Assembly: GCA_034509755.1 (NCBI GenBank)
Contig: CM067541.1
Location: 31,633,504 to 31,697,503 of the forward strand
Length of the DNA stretch: 64,000 nt
Direction of reading: 5' to 3'
From: Anisodus tanguticus
Taxonomy: Eukaryota > Streptophyta > Magnoliopsida > Solanales > Solanaceae
The position numbers were made by a program, and so were the translations under genes. The notes under the pieces were generated by a model. The model did no database searches and was not told the origin of the DNA. It saw only the letters and a program-made list of their open reading frames with translations. Below are positions 1 to 12,639 of the stretch, in pieces (the first letter of the stretch is position 1; every line of letters starts with the position of its first letter).

Positions 1-275
1 AGTAGATAATTGCCTTTTGTTTACAAGGTAAATACCGCCCATCTTTCCTGGTTCGTACATTTCGTTGGATCATGTTTTAATTCTCGAAGGTTAATTGTTA
101 CCATATACGTTCACATGGATTCATTGGTCAACAATCCCTTTTCCTTCATAGCTCCTATCTCCCCTATCCTTCTCGCGCTTACGTCTTACAGTTACTAGTA
201 GACTGTCAATACCGTTAAGTCCATCCTTTGGATTTCCAATGTTATATATCTATCATATCACTCTCATGGCTTCAT
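1..275 (-). mobile_element. Distal part of decayed Gypsy element A, left of the solo LTR
   Basis: Pyrimidine-rich sequence with no usable reading frame. It has the same composition as the stretch just right of the solo LTR at 276-2781, and the two become adjacent if that insertion is removed. I infer that it belongs to the minus-strand Gypsy whose gag and primer site lie at 5777-8265. No domain is recognisable here. Confidence 0.4.
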
Positions 276-2781
276 TATTACACCCCGTAAATTCCCATAT
301 CGAATATACCTTAAGTTAACAAGGCTAAGATAAGGAAGAAGGTTCTATGGGGAAGGGTAAGGAATAGTAGAGTTGAAACCCGAAGAAGTCATGAAGTTTA
401 AAGCGTTGTTATGCCCTTCTTGCTTATAACATTGAGTGTGTCATGTCAAGCCGATGTAACATGAGAATAGCATAATGGCTATTAAAATGGGTGAGGAAGA
501 CCATAGGCCAATGTTGGAAACATATTCAAAAGATTCTGAATTATACCCGTCATTTTGCGCACGTTTGAGAACCCGATTAACTGATTTAAGTTCCGATGAC
601 TCAAGCCACGTTCTGAGGTTCATTTATGACATAAATAGATGTTAATAAGGTTTATGGATGGTTATAAGTCATTGGGATAAAATGAATCACATCTTGATAA
701 AGTTTGACGAAGATAGGACGGTACAGAAACGTTTTGCTCCACGGAACCCATTCCGCATCGCTGATGGGGAAGTGGATCAAGGCACCATATTGGAAACCTT
801 CCTGAAACCATATGCGGTGGATGATGCAGCCGCAGAATCCCATCTGCATCACATATCCTCCCTCAGATAGGAGGCGGTGAGGAGTTTATATATAAGTCCA
901 AAGTCGGCCATTTGCTCCAAAATATTCCAATTTCGCCCCAAACACTTCCTAGATGCTCTCCACCCTTCTATAAAGACCTAGAAACCATTAAAGGTCATAT
1001 CCTTGAGGTGTTGATGCAATCTCCCACCATAAAAGACTAGATCACCTTAGATCATCATATTGATTCTTGAAAGGAAACTTGGAGATTCAAATAAGAACAT
1101 GGTAGGGGATAATCTTGGCTAGTTTGATGTAAGATTCTTGATACCTCTAATTTTATTAGGTTTCTCTTAACTTAAAGTAATCTTTTGGACAAGGTAAAAC
1201 ATAGATAGATGGAGATAAACTCTATGGTTAAACATGATAGTTGGTGTGTTGGTTTTGGGGTAGTTTGATGAGTTTCTTAAGACAATTATGGACAAATTTC
1301 ATGAACTATGGTTGTTGTAAGCTTGATAATATTTTGTTATTATAAAAGAGGTGAAGATAGCTTAAGTTGCCATGATAGCAATATAGTAAGGTAAGCACGC
1401 TAAGTGTTCGATGAAATGTCACAATGATAAGTTCTTAAAACTCTTGAATGGATTTTGATACAGATTGTCCTTATTGCTTAGGTTGATGATTGTAGAACAA
1501 GCGAGGAGCCATCAGAGTAGTATTGGTCATCAACAAGGTATGTTAAGGCTCACTCCTTCATTCTTTTGGCATGATCAACAAATAAACGTAAACATAAAGA
1601 TGCCACATCAAAAGGAACTCTAATCCTAAGACTAAATCTTGTGCTTATCATTGTTTTAGATTGATATATATCATTGGTTATGTCGAGAGTATTTTCCAAC
1701 TTGATTTTATTTCTAAGGATATGCCTTCTTGCAAACCTAGTTGATTCTTGGAAAATTCATACATACACAGTTAAATAACGATAATCGGAGGATAACGACA
1801 TCGAGTCACTCCGATTGGATTCGTTTGATGAGAAATAAAAAGGAATATCGAAAATTCAAGTAGTTGAAATTGAAGCTCTAAGGCCCTTCAAAGTCATTAC
1901 TTGCATTACACTAATATATATGTATCTATTTTCTTACCGAGCTGTGCTATAGTCGGTTGGGTATGACACTTATATGTGCACACCACTGCAATTGGTTTTA
2001 ATTTTACGGAGTCCCATATCTAGGTCGGGTATGATCGAGTACTCTACGAGACCGGGTACAATATGACATGACTGATTTGCCCTACATAGTGGCTTGATAC
2101 TATATTATATACATATGGCCCTGATGAGTGGCTTAATTTTTACAAGACATGCATACATACTCATGATTATAATAGGTAGGCCCTTAGAGGCTTGTTATGA
2201 GTTTCAGGTTAATTTCTATACTCTTCCTTCGTATTTCATCTTTTGTTTATATATTGCCTGCCTTACATATTCAGTACATCTTTCATACTTATGTCCCTTT
2301 CTGGGGCACTGCGTTTCATGCCCGCATGTACATATAGAGACTTAGAAGATACCTCATAGTAGGTGACTTGACTCAGTTGATGATTGTCATGATCCTTTCT
2401 TCCAGAGCTATCTAGTGAGCTAATAGGTATGACAGTTGCATATATGTATATAGTTGGGTATGACGGGGCCCTGTTTTGACCAGATGTTATTGATATACTC
2501 CCTAGAGGCTTGTAGACAGTCATTTATGTATAATGGTCTTATGTGGCCTTGTCGCCTCTTCAGTAGACTTGTTGTGTTGTCGGCTAGGTCGGCCTTGGTA
2601 TTGATATATGTAGATGTTGGGCCTTTTCTGCGTGTAGGTGATTATGTCTTGATCAATAATTATTCATTAGAGGCCTTGTCAGCCCATGTTTTGTCAAAAG
2701 ATGTTATAGATACTGGGATTGGTATGCTCAGGCCTTAGGGCGCCGGGTGCCGGCCACACCCCCCATGGTTGGGGTGTGACA
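276..2781 (+). mobile_element. Solo LTR of a Ty3/Gypsy retrotransposon (plus orientation)
   Basis: It starts TATTACACCCCGTA (a TGTTACACC-type start with TG changed to TA) and ends GGGGTGTGACA, the ends seen on the other Gypsy LTRs of this window. Its 2506 bp match the 2496-bp LTR at 34342-36837. The flanking pentamers are TTCAT (271-275) and TTTAT (2782-2786), a target duplication with one mismatch. No tRNA primer site follows the right end and no polypurine tract precedes the left end, so this is a solo LTR left by LTR-LTR recombination. A TATA-like TTTATATATAAG lies near 884-895. The short ORFs inside are not genes. Confidence 0.8.
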
Positions 2782-5700
2782 TTTATGGCCCTTCTTGTCG
2801 CTATTTTTTCCTTATTAGATCAGATCTCTTTTGGTCTCAATTCGTAATGTCATTTTTACCTATCTTTCTACCCGTGATCATATTGATGTCATTTAAATGC
2901 TGCTTATATCTCTCTCGGGGTTCTATAATTCACTAAACAACTTAATTTAACCTAGTCTCTTTTATCTTTTATTGCAATTTCTAGTTGTCGCCAATGATTA
3001 TATTATTATTCTGATGCTGAAGGGTACTTATTTATAACTTTTGAGTGGTTTATGTCACCGTACTCATCACTATGGTGTATTTCTCCATTTAAATAGTAGA
3101 GTTTCCTTGTTTTAAATTTCATGACGTATTGTATATATGATTGTTCTCTATTTACGAGATGCTCACGTTATGGTGGTAATATTCGTGAAAGGGTTATAAT
3201 TCCTCTAGTTTTCCTCTGTCCTCTTGGTTAAGCGGTCTCCTTTTTTGGCCTCCTCATAGTATGCTCCATCTGCCTTAGCTCTTATATCTTAGGTTTTCCT
3301 TACGTGTATGATCTATAACGTCATCCTTGCTTTTTATTCTTCGACTAACATGACCAATAGGTGATAACTAATATTTCAACTCTTTATTGTATCCTCGTTG
3401 ACCTCTATAGTCCACATTTTATTGTTATTCCTCACGTCCTTAATTGGAACGCCATTTGTATTCCTATCTGTATCCTGAGTTCTACAGTCTCGGGTTAGGG
3501 CTCGCTTCACTCTCTGGTTTTTTAGCTTTATCTGACGAATGTACTCTATAGAGGTTGTAGGTGTGCCGTCGTAAAATCAAACTTTATATGCCACTCTGTT
3601 ACCTTGTCGATACTTTCATCATTCTTGGACCAATTGTAACTAGGTCTCTTTTTGACTTGTTTCTGCTTTCCTTGGCCGTTCATCATTGTCTCACAATCAT
3701 AATAGTTCTCTTGGGTCCATGCTAATTTATTTAAATAAAGGATTCAGTTGTACTTTTATCCCTCAGTTTCCTTTTAATCAATCCATCATCCATATTTACG
3801 TGCTCCTCCTAGATCGTCACACATCCTTGCCTTTCGTGTTTGCAGTCTTATTATATTCTTTTTTGTACTAATCAAGTGGATCACACTTCTGCTTAGACGT
3901 TCTACTACGTCAATCTCCTCCCTTTAGGGGGGTAACTTAACACTAGCATTTTAGGATTCTCTTTTTTTATAGGTCTAATTGCTACCCTCACATCTTATTA
4001 TGATTCTTCTTTCTTGGCGACTTAATCCTTTCCAAGATATGCTCCTTCTGTTGAGGCAATTCCCGTGTTATCCGGATGTATGGGATGGCATATGTCTGGT
4101 TGATACCCTAGACTTATATATCTTATAGTATGAGGTTTCCTTGTGAAAACTTTAAATCTCCCACTTTTATGATTATAACGCCACTAAGATCCGTCGAAAC
4201 TCTCCAAGTCTAGAACTTGCCTTAAGGTACTTGCAAACATTGGTACCGTTACGCCTTTAAAATATCCACCTCTGATAAGTTCTATTTAAATTGTCACTTC
4301 ACTTTCTTACCAGTGATTTAAGGCGATTCCTCAATTAAGTCCGACTTGCGAGAACTTGTACTTTAAGTAATTTACTAGTCCAGTTGGCTAGCAAGGTAAA
4401 TTCTTAGAATTACACAATTTGCCATCACACGATTTAAATTTTCCTTCGAGTCTTGTTGTCACCATTTCTCTTCATAGTTTCCTTGTCTTTATTTGCCGTG
4501 TTCCATTTGGCTTTTCACTAGTCCTTCAGTAATAGTTTGCCTTATGTTTGTTCTAAAGCTTCCCGTGATATTCTTCCATTTCTAGTTCCTAGTGCCTTAG
4601 CTAATCTTATTTGTGGTCGTCTCATATATCTCTGTCGCTTAACCCTCTAACTGTAGGGTCTCCCGAGATACTTTCCTATCCTACCTTTATTGTTTTCCTT
4701 TACTGCTTCTACCGCGTTATAACTCATCGAGCATCATACATTACCTTTTTAACCCTATATATCTGTATTAATCATTGTCGGGCTAAAAAATAATGTAATT
4801 ACCTTCTTAAGAATCTCATAACTTTATTTCATATCATTATAGACGTTAAACACCGTAATTCTTATAATCCATACTCTTTACTCATTCCATTACTTGTACT
4901 TCACCTCTAGCTTATAAGCCATTTGCATCTTACCGATTACTCCCAATACTCGTTACTTATATTTGTGTAGATGGACTTTAACTATCAATCTACCACATAT
5001 ACGTATCCTTTCTGTGATCCCTTTATATGGAAAACATAACCTTTATCTAAACATATTGTTGCCTTACTAGTCAAGAACTCATACTTTACCCTTCAATCGC
5101 AATATAAGCATGGTCTTAACTATCATTCAACTGAAAATCCCATCTAAGTCTCTCCTTTAACATTACTCTTTTCCCTCTTTAGCCCTACCGGAAAAGCTTT
5201 ACGAATTCTTATCACAATATAACATATGACATTTCAAGATCACACTCATGGGTATAAAGATATTTTATCAAAACTGTAAGTATACCTTCTATCATAAGTC
5301 ACTCTAGTCCTGAGATTGCAATGCATATGAACCTTGCCATGGCCCTACCCTGAAGCCCTGATCTGACACAAACCGCTCTAACATAGGTGGGGAAAGTCCT
5401 CCAACCTATTGTCCTTCTACTTGATGTCTGTCGCCGCTCGGGATTCCTATGAAAATACCCACTATTCTGACCCTCATGGTCCGATCTCTACCCTCATCTA
5501 GGTCTTGTTTTGTGGATGTTAGCGAGTTCTAGTTAACTGACTATCAAGACCGTGGACTTCTCAATTCCTCAAAAGACCCTACATCCTCTGATGTACCATC
5601 ATAGTACGGGGTCTGGGGATCAACTGATCTAGTCAACACTTGTGCTACCCTCCTTACTTCTCGCTCAACTGGGGCCACAGGGGAAACTAGTGATACTGGA

Positions 5701-8253
5701 GCTCTTCCTGGCTCCTTTAATACCATATGGGTCGGAGACTCCCATAGTGGTAACTCATCTCATATCTCAAACGGATTTATCTCGACAAAGGGCATAATCT
5801 CGGATGGTTCCATCTCAGTAGAGGACATAACCTCAGACGGGTCTGTCTCAATAGAGGCTTCTTGGATTCTTTCATAGTGCCCTTGTTCTTTTGCCAATTA
5901 GAGAAAGAATTTCCCCCTTCATTGTTGTTGTTCCATGAACTTTTGTACCCTCTCGACTTGTCAATCTTATCTTCCTTGAGCCCCTCCTCTATCTCAATGG
6001 CCACTTCAAGAGTTTTATCAATATCATGATAATTGTGGAGTCTCATTCGAGAAGCAATCTCTTTATTTAACTGAGATCAAAACCGAGTCATGACATTCAT
6101 TGGATCCTCGTCAAAGTTGATTCTCATCCTAATATTCTTCTACATTCTTGTTGTTTTGATTTAACGTGTAGATCTTCTTGAGTTGCTCTTGCTTGTAATG
6201 CTTCGAGACATATTTGTGTCTCAAGATATTCTTTATCTTTTCCCAAGTGAGAGTGGGAGCTAACCCATGTATCCTCCTCATCTTCACTTGACTTTTCCAC
6301 CATGTGAAGGCAAATCTTTCAAATTGAGCAATGGCATATGCCACATTTTCACCTCGGACATGTCATTGGTGAGGAAGATTCGATAACATTGCATTATCCA
6401 ATCAAGAAATACATCGGAATCACTACGCCATTTGAAGCTTAAAAGGGACACCTTGATGGGGTTAAGACTTACGTCTCGTCCCCAAATTGTTCCCATAATT
6501 TCCATGATCCCAATAAGGATTTCAACGATAGTTATCTCCGTAGAAATCACGGCCTTAGTGACCATCTCGATCTTGATAGCCTCCTTGCATACCCACTTGA
6601 GGGATATGACCATTCCTCCCCCCTACCTCAATAAAGACCTTGGAATTGCAACTGTTGTCCTCTCATTCTATTACCATATTACTCATCCAACTCTCCTAAC
6701 TCCTCTATGAACTCATCACCTAATAGTTGGACATTTTAGGGTTATGGATGGGTATTTGGAAGTGGTTGTGGTGGATATGGTTCATTTGATGGCAGGGGAG
6801 GGTTATTTGGTGATGGTTGAGGGTTATTTCGTGGTGGTATGTTGTTTATTATAGTGGGGTTGTACATTCGGTGAATGACTCCGGGTGATAGAGTGGATGA
6901 GGATTCATGTTGCAATCCACTTGTGTGACCTTTGAAATGGTTCCGAGGAGTTGAGGATGCTTCTCTAGTCCTTTCCTAAACGGCTCCCAATCTTGCATCC
7001 ATACCACTCATTTGTTAGCTAATGGAGGCCAACACACATATCATTTAGCTCAAAGTTGGTTCCTCGGTAGGAACTTGTGATTCATCTCTCGATGCACCAT
7101 CGTACTTGTTTAAGACACTCAACAAAGCAAGTAAACACGTTAGGTTAGTACAATCAACTCACAAAACCCTCAAGTATGCGCACCTTTGATTGCCTCACAA
7201 ATTACTTCAGCCAATGATTGTACTCTTATTAATCCGATTAGTCATAAGGAAACTAGCTTTTACTCTCAGTCAGGAATGGATTCTTGTTAGACTCGATGAA
7301 GAAATGACTCAACTCAAACTAACAGATTTGATTCAATAAGTTGTAACAAAGTTAAAAAGAGAAAAGAACGAAAGAAATAGCACGAAAAAAATGAACACTC
7401 AAGAATTAATTAAACTCTTAGTAGGATCGATTACAAGAGTTAATTAGTATATAAAATCAAAGAAGTGGAAAATAAAGTGAAACAAAGAAAATTTGAGTAA
7501 AAAACGTGAAATGTGATTCCTGAGACATATGTGTACTTCCTGCGACTCACAGGATGGTCCCGCGGTGCCTTTCTACGTGTCTCAGGATGAAAAACTTGTG
7601 TCAAATGTTTCTATCACTTCCTACGATATTCCTGCGACTCTCAAGACATTCATGCGACTCGTTCTGTGAGTCTTAGGACGTGTCGCACAACCAAAACCCT
7701 ATGACATTAAATTCTTCTTGGGATTAGTTTTTTTGACCTTTTTCTGATTTTTCTAAATATTATAACTACTTGGGCCTACCTTTTTCAGATATTTTCCTTT
7801 TTAGCCCAAATAACACTTTTCATCGAAGAAAATTAGGTTTTGAAGATTAAATGATACTTATTTTGCTTCTTCTTCCTCAAAAACACATTGAAGGTCTTCA
7901 AGAACACTTGAAGATTCGAAAATTTTCAGACCTTGAAACCTTCTTCAATTCACCCCAAATTTCAGATTTCAAACCTTCTTAACTAGGAAATCAAAACCCA
8001 ATGTATTAGAACCTTCAATTCTCTTTTTCCTCAAGACCCACATCAAGTTCTTCAATGACCAACAATGGTAGATGACTCAAGATTGACTTAAAAGACATGA
8101 AACTTGAGATTTAGACTCTTTTTATATTAAGGAACTCATATATAATGGTAGAATTAACAAACAAACAACTATATTTATATTTTTGAATTTTGGACTCTTT
8201 TTTTATAGTAACAAAACCCAAGACAAAAATTATAGAAACAACTCTTTAATCAA
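2782..8253 (-). mobile_element. Decayed internal region of Gypsy element A
   Basis: Minus-strand internal region running from the primer site at 8254-8265 down toward low coordinates. Only gag is recognisable (5777-6613). Between about 2790 and 5400 the plus strand is pyrimidine-rich and carries no readable protease, RT or integrase, so pol has decayed or is absent. From about 6700 to 8253 lies the untranslated 5' part and the start of gag, again without an intact frame. The 3' LTR must lie left of the window. Confidence 0.55.
5777..6613 (-). pseudogene. Gag remnant of Gypsy element A
   Basis: Three minus-strand frames in series resemble the retrotransposon gag (capsid) domain. First comes a start region with 'FKWRSDSDVFLDWIMQC' (6284-6613). 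Next is the core with 'RFAFTWWKSQV', 'LTWEKIKNILRHKYV' and 'SKHYKQEQLKKIYTLNQ' ending in VEEY (6129-6344). Last is a lysine and glutamate-rich segment (5777-6046). The WW...TWEELK...F/YVP.HY...L..L.QG..SVEEY layout is typical of plant Ty3/Gypsy Gag. Two frameshifts (near 6300 and 6090) and internal stops make it non-functional. Gag would form the virus-like particle. Clade not assigned. Confidence 0.7.
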
Positions 8254-8265
8254 GCTCTGATACCA
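8254..8265 (-). other. Initiator tRNA-Met primer binding site of element A
   Basis: On the minus strand this reads TGGTATCAGAGC, the usual complement of the 3' end of initiator tRNA-Met. It lies two bases from the presumed LTR start (TGATACAATATGG on the plus strand at 8268), the standard LTR/primer-site spacing for a minus-strand element. Confidence 0.8.
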
Positions 8266-8267
8266 AT

Positions 8268-9000
8268 TGATACAATATGGGATATGAAAACAAGGAAAAT
8301 AACATGGAAAGAAAAGGGATAAATTGGTTGATACAAAGATAAACACCAATTGAAAATCAAAGTTCTAGATAAACTAAAACCTCCAATTGAGTATTCAACA
8401 AACACCTAACCTCTAAGGATGACCTCAAGGGAAATAAGATTCTCAAACAATCAATCCTCTCAACAATTATTCAATCACAAGCTTAGCAAGCTCATAACTC
8501 TCAACGAGCATACAAATGTCAGTAATCAAAATAGTCTTAAGAATAAAATGACTTAGGTTCCCTATTTATAGTCTAGGACTAATTTATTACACAAGAAGAT
8601 CAAAAGTTACACTCTTGGATTGTAAAAATAGCCAAAACGACCAGCAGTCAAATCTCAAGGTAGGCCGATGACTTGCATGTCACTCATGTGGCTTACCATA
8701 TGTCTCGTAGGAGGAGCTTTCCTCAGCACCACACATCTCCATATCTCTATCACTTCTTGTGGCTGATGTGCGACTTGTATGACCATCTTGAGACACCTTC
8801 TGTGTCTCACATGAGGTGTCATCTTCACCAATCTTCGCGATCTCGCCTTCCCATGCAATCTTCCACACTTGGAATCCTTGGGATAACGCAAATATGTGCT
8901 CACGAGCGCCTATCTTCATGTGCGACCCTTGTGATGTTTGGAGTTCATGCCCTTGACTCCACATAGACGATCTTGGAGCAACTTAGATTGCATCATGTCT
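8268..9000 (-). mobile_element. 5' LTR of Gypsy element A (outer end uncertain)
   Basis: The sequence abuts the tRNA-Met primer site and begins with TG. It has no internal coding signal; the overlapping ORFs at 8655-8966 on both strands are mutual shadows. The outer end cannot be placed because the partner LTR is outside the window. The right limit is a guess based on a change of sequence style. Confidence 0.45.
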
Positions 9001-9539
9001 TACTCTTTTAGACTCTTATTGGAGATGCGTATATAATATGTAAATATTTACCGAGTATGCATGTGAGTCTTTAGAAAATACAGGTAGCGATAAATCTACT
9101 GGCTTGGTATGATTGTTGATTATGTGAGTTTGAATGGCCATGTTTGAATTATATTTGCAATAGTTTCTTCATTATATTCATCACTCCACATCTTGTCTAA
9201 AATATGAAAAATGAGCTATTATTGACGTTGAACTGATATAATGCAATCACGTGTCATATTTATATCCATTCATAACTTTATGATCTTGTTGGAGCAATAT
9301 GAGCTATCTATTGTTTGCATACGATATTACGCTTGTGGTGATAATTCATACTTATATACTTGTTGGAGTGAGTCACAGAAAGAGATACGAGGTGGTTCTT
9401 AATGGTAGGGAAAAAAGTAAGAGTGATGTTCTCACGATCAGGAATAAAAATGGACCTTATATAATTATGATAACATGTTTATGAACTTATAGGCTACTAA
9501 GTCCGGATTGTTGATGAAATTGTTGGAACCTTGGCTTTT

Positions 9540-10555
9540 AAGTCCAATTTTGAAATGATTTTTTTCTTATGTATCATAATATACACTTGCATATGATTGG
9601 CTTGGGTTGCACACTTGTAACAAATTGTATTATGGTTGGCTCGGGTTGCACACCTCTAATGAATTATATTATGGCTGGCTCGGATTGCATGCCTGCAACA
9701 GGTCATTATGGTATGTTCTCACAGTCCGACGGTAAAGACGGGCGATATAGTGAGGTTCTCATAGTCCGGCGGTAAATTCGAATGGTACAATGGGTGGTCA
9801 CGGTTTGATGAGAAATGGCCCGGATGGTATAGTGACAGATATATAGACCTTGTGAATCCCCATTGAGTCATGACTATGTGGCATACCCTATGTCACCAGG
9901 TTTATATTGGACAAATGCATTGCATTGCATTCATTCCTTTAATTGTTCTAATTGACAATATTCATATCTATTGTATTACATGAACCGTGACTTTCTTTAT
10001 CGTAACATAAAGAAATAAATTCGCTAATTGGATACGAATATTATATTAGTCTTTATATTCTTTATGTGTCTCTCTGGTGTCAGCCTATGATACTTACGGA
10101 GTACTAGTGATTTGTATTCATACTACACTTGTTGCACTCTTTTGTGGTGCATATTCGATCCCGGGTACGAGTACGTCTCGCTGAGCACTGTGAGCTTAAT
10201 TTCTACATTTGGAGTTGTGGTGAGGCACTGGCTGTTCCGCGGCCCACTTCTCTCTCTATCTTTATTTATTATGTCATTTTAGCATTCATACAATATATTT
10301 GGGTATTTTCAGACTTGTATTTTAGTCTTGGGACTTGTATTACTCTTTTAGAGCTCTTGTACTAGTTATACCAGATTTTGGGATTGTATTGACTAAGTTC
10401 TATTCCGTACTATTTATGTTATTAAGACTTGAAGATAGTTTTGTCTCTCTCATGTTTCTGCACTTACTGATTAATGATTTGTTGTTGTTGGGGATGATTC
10501 GCCTACCGAGGAATTAATGTAGATGTGATCATGATCCGTGATTTGGGTCGTGACA
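9540..10555 (+). mobile_element. LTR fragment, plus orientation
   Basis: It contains degenerate tandem units near 9598-9690 built on 'GGCTYGGGTTGCACRC' and on the 'CTCACAGTCCGACGGTAAA' / 'CTCATAGTCCGGCGGTAAA' pair, then GTACGAGTACGTCTCGCTGAG near 10165. It ends GGGTCGTGACA at 10545-10555. The end matches the inverted 'TGTCACGACCC' terminus common among Solanaceae LTRs (family knowledge). No primer site follows, so it is a solo or truncated LTR. The left edge is uncertain; 9001-9540 holds nothing I can identify. Confidence 0.5.
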
Positions 10556-11052
10556 TTTCCGATATAATTTTTTTGTCCATACGTACGTTGTTATTCTCAA
10601 CTGACACTATTGACTTAAACATTAAAATGTGATCTTATAATCTGAGAAATACTTACACTGTACACAAAAATCTTGAGAAAGGTTGCTCAAAAGATGTTGA
10701 TCGGAAAAATTGTGGGAACATATTCACACCGATTATTCGTTGGTGATCTATTTTTTCAACATCTTACGTCATGTTTATTTTTCTTTGGTTTGAAGACAAA
10801 CTTAAGACATGGGCCTTATGTATTTAATTTGTAAATTTGTGTTACGTATATTTTGTTTGGACTTTGGCCTTATGTATTTAATGCTACATTTTCATAAACA
10901 AGTTCATTGAAATATTAATACGTGGTTTAAAAATGAAAAAATGTAAAAATAAAAAAAATCATATATAGTAATTTAAAAATCTAAATGAAATATCTCAAAA
11001 TGCAAATGTGACTATGTTACTATAAATTTCAACTATATATAGACCACACGTT
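10556..11052. other. AT-rich intergenic sequence
   Basis: No coding frame, RNA gene or known repeat was recognised. There is a short near-repeat of 'GGCCTTATGTATTTAAT' at about 10811 and 10867. Confidence 0.5.
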
Positions 11053-11084
11053 GTGAGATTTCACTGAATATGTTGTTGTTATTG
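11053..11084 (+). repeat. Scrap of an RTE LINE/SINE 3' end with TTG tail
   Basis: 'GAGATTTCACT' followed by 'ATATGTTGTTGTTATTG' matches the extreme 3' end of the RTE LINE that, read on the minus strand, ends at 53442 (GAGATTTCACTAGGTATGTTGTTGTTG). It is in plus orientation and only about 30 bp remain. Confidence 0.6.
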
Positions 11085-11088
11085 TATA

Positions 11089-11650
11089 TAGGGCTGAAAA
11101 AAATAAGCCCAATCTGTTCGACAACTTAGATTTGAATGGGTTGGGTTATTTAATAAAATAGATAATGAGTTATATTAGTTTAAACCCAAAAAGACCTGCG
11201 GGAGATTGGGCCAAAAAAGGGTTTAATAGGTATCACCCGATGGGTTGAAACCCAACCCAACCCACAAAGTTGCAATTTTGACAATTGTATTACAAAAAAA
11301 ATCACATTTCTATTAAATAATATAAGAGGCACAAAAGCAGCATTGAGATGTTTTTATTACACTATCTTGTTCAATTATTGAGGTGTTTATATATATGTTA
11401 TTTTTTAAAATTAAGTGCAAAAAAAATCGGAAAAACCCGACCCCGTCCCTCCCCGACCCGATAATACCTATCCCCTTTTCCGACGGGAACGGGAACGGGA
11501 ACGGGACGGGACATCGGCGGATCCCGTTAGTGCCGGCCCGCCAGTCCCGTTGGAGGACCGGTCCAGCCCTACCCCCGCCCCGTCGGGTCCCGTCCCATTG
11601 GGTCCCGCCCCGCCCCGCCCCATACCTGCCCCGTTGGCCACCCTTAGGGT
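11089..11650. mobile_element. hAT-like GC-rich repeat region
   Basis: It begins TAGGGCTG, has 'GGGTTGGGTTATTTAATAAA' with inverted counterparts, and a very GC-rich core (11440-11640) of GGGAACGGGAAC and CGGGTCCCGTCCC motifs. It ends near CCACCCTTAG. Non-autonomous hAT elements in plants often look like this, and the hAT at 58122-59125 also starts TAGGGCTG. However, I found no matching 8-bp duplication, so it may be two nested or truncated elements. The proline/arginine-rich ORFs on both strands are artefacts of the GC-rich repeats. Confidence 0.4.
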
Positions 11651-11810
11651 AAACGTATGGGTTCAACTTCTCTTCACAAACCCTCACTCAGCCGCTATCT
11701 TCTTCTTCCTTCAACTCTTTGTCGCACTCGTCACCTTCAAATAGTAAGTTCCTCCTCTCTCTATTTACTTTTTGCATTGACTTTTTGTGCAGTAAAACAC
11801 AAAAAAATAC

Positions 11811-11853
11811 TCCCTCAGTCTCAAAAAGATTGTCCTACTTTGACATTTTTAGC
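11811..11853. repeat. Terminal scrap of a Stowaway-like MITE
   Basis: 'TACTCCCTCAGTCTC' followed by 'AAAAAGATTGTCC' is the usual end of a common Solanaceae MITE. No matching inverted end follows within several hundred bases, so only one terminus survives. Confidence 0.5.
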
Positions 11854-12302
11854 ACATATGGAGTAGCTACTTTGGTTATTAATGTTGTGTTTGCTCATAT
11901 TTCTGAGTATCCACTGTTCATTTTGATTTTATCTAACCTTTCTCACATATATTTGTTTTGTTGTGACTTTTACATGTTAATTTATGTTTGTCGTTTAGTT
12001 TTAGCTATAATGAACCAAAGTAGTTACATAGGATCTCAAAAAGAATTCCTTGGTACAGATGCCTAGTGAAATGATTGATGAAATATTGTTCTTTGTTTGA
12101 TTTGGCATGAATAGGGTAAAATGTGCATAGCAAATTTATATAATACAGAATTTGCTTCTAATCTATGTGTAATGATTGATTGCTTTCATTTTTCAAATAT
12201 CCATCATTCTTATGTTTAATACAAATAATAAAGTCTCAGTCGTTGGTGGATTTTGTTCTTTTTTTAGTAATATGGTACTTAATTGTTTTAACTGTCTTAT
12301 TT
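11854..12302. other. Unassigned sequence between MITE scrap and transposase-like fragment
   Basis: AT-rich, with no convincing frame. The segment 11657-11750 has a leader-like pyrimidine-rich texture followed by GTAAGT at about 11744. Together with the CAG acceptor near 12306 it could once have been the 5' exon and intron of the hAT-type gene fragment that follows. This is inference only. Confidence 0.3.
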
Positions 12303-12416
12303 AGCAGCAATCCTCGAAATTCGATGGAACATATAGATGAAGTTGAAGAGTCGATTGAAGTCAGCTCTACAAATCCATGTAGGAAGACTTCTGTATAATG
12401 GGATCACTTTTGGAAG
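12303..12416 (+). pseudogene. Fragment resembling the start of a BED-finger hAT transposase
   Basis: After a TTTAGCAG splice-acceptor-like sequence, one frame reads 'NPRNSMEHIDEVEESIEV', then 'NPCRKTSV', a TAA stop and 'WDHF'. The serine/acid-rich lead followed by (K/R)KTS.VWDHF is typical of plant RICESLEEPER-type hAT transposases just before the BED zinc finger. The stop sits where a residue of the VWDHF motif is expected, and homology ends after about 38 codons. It is too short and broken to be a gene. Confidence 0.4.
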
Positions 12417-12639
12417 TTACCTGTCACGATTTGATTGAAAATGGTTTGAATAAAAATGGGTTGAGTTTCAACCTACCCATATTTAATGTGGGTAAAAATG
12501 GGTTGGGTGATAAATGGGTTGGTTGGTTATGGGTTAACTCATATTATATAAGTGGAATATTATTTCAATTGTAATGTTATAATTTTTTTGTCAAATTAAA
12601 TTAATTATTTCATATATTTATAATTATATAAATAACTTT

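Noticed and set aside
8655..8966. Three overlapping ORFs of 80-97 codons
   Set aside because: They shadow one another on opposite strands within an LTR, with no domain or codon bias.
11089..11650. Claim of a complete hAT element
   Set aside because: TAGGGCTG start is present but no matching end with an 8-bp duplication was found, unlike 58122-59125.
11313..11687. Overlapping Gly/Arg- and Pro-rich ORFs on both strands
   Set aside because: Produced by GC-rich hAT-like repeat motifs; both strands open equally and no domain is present.
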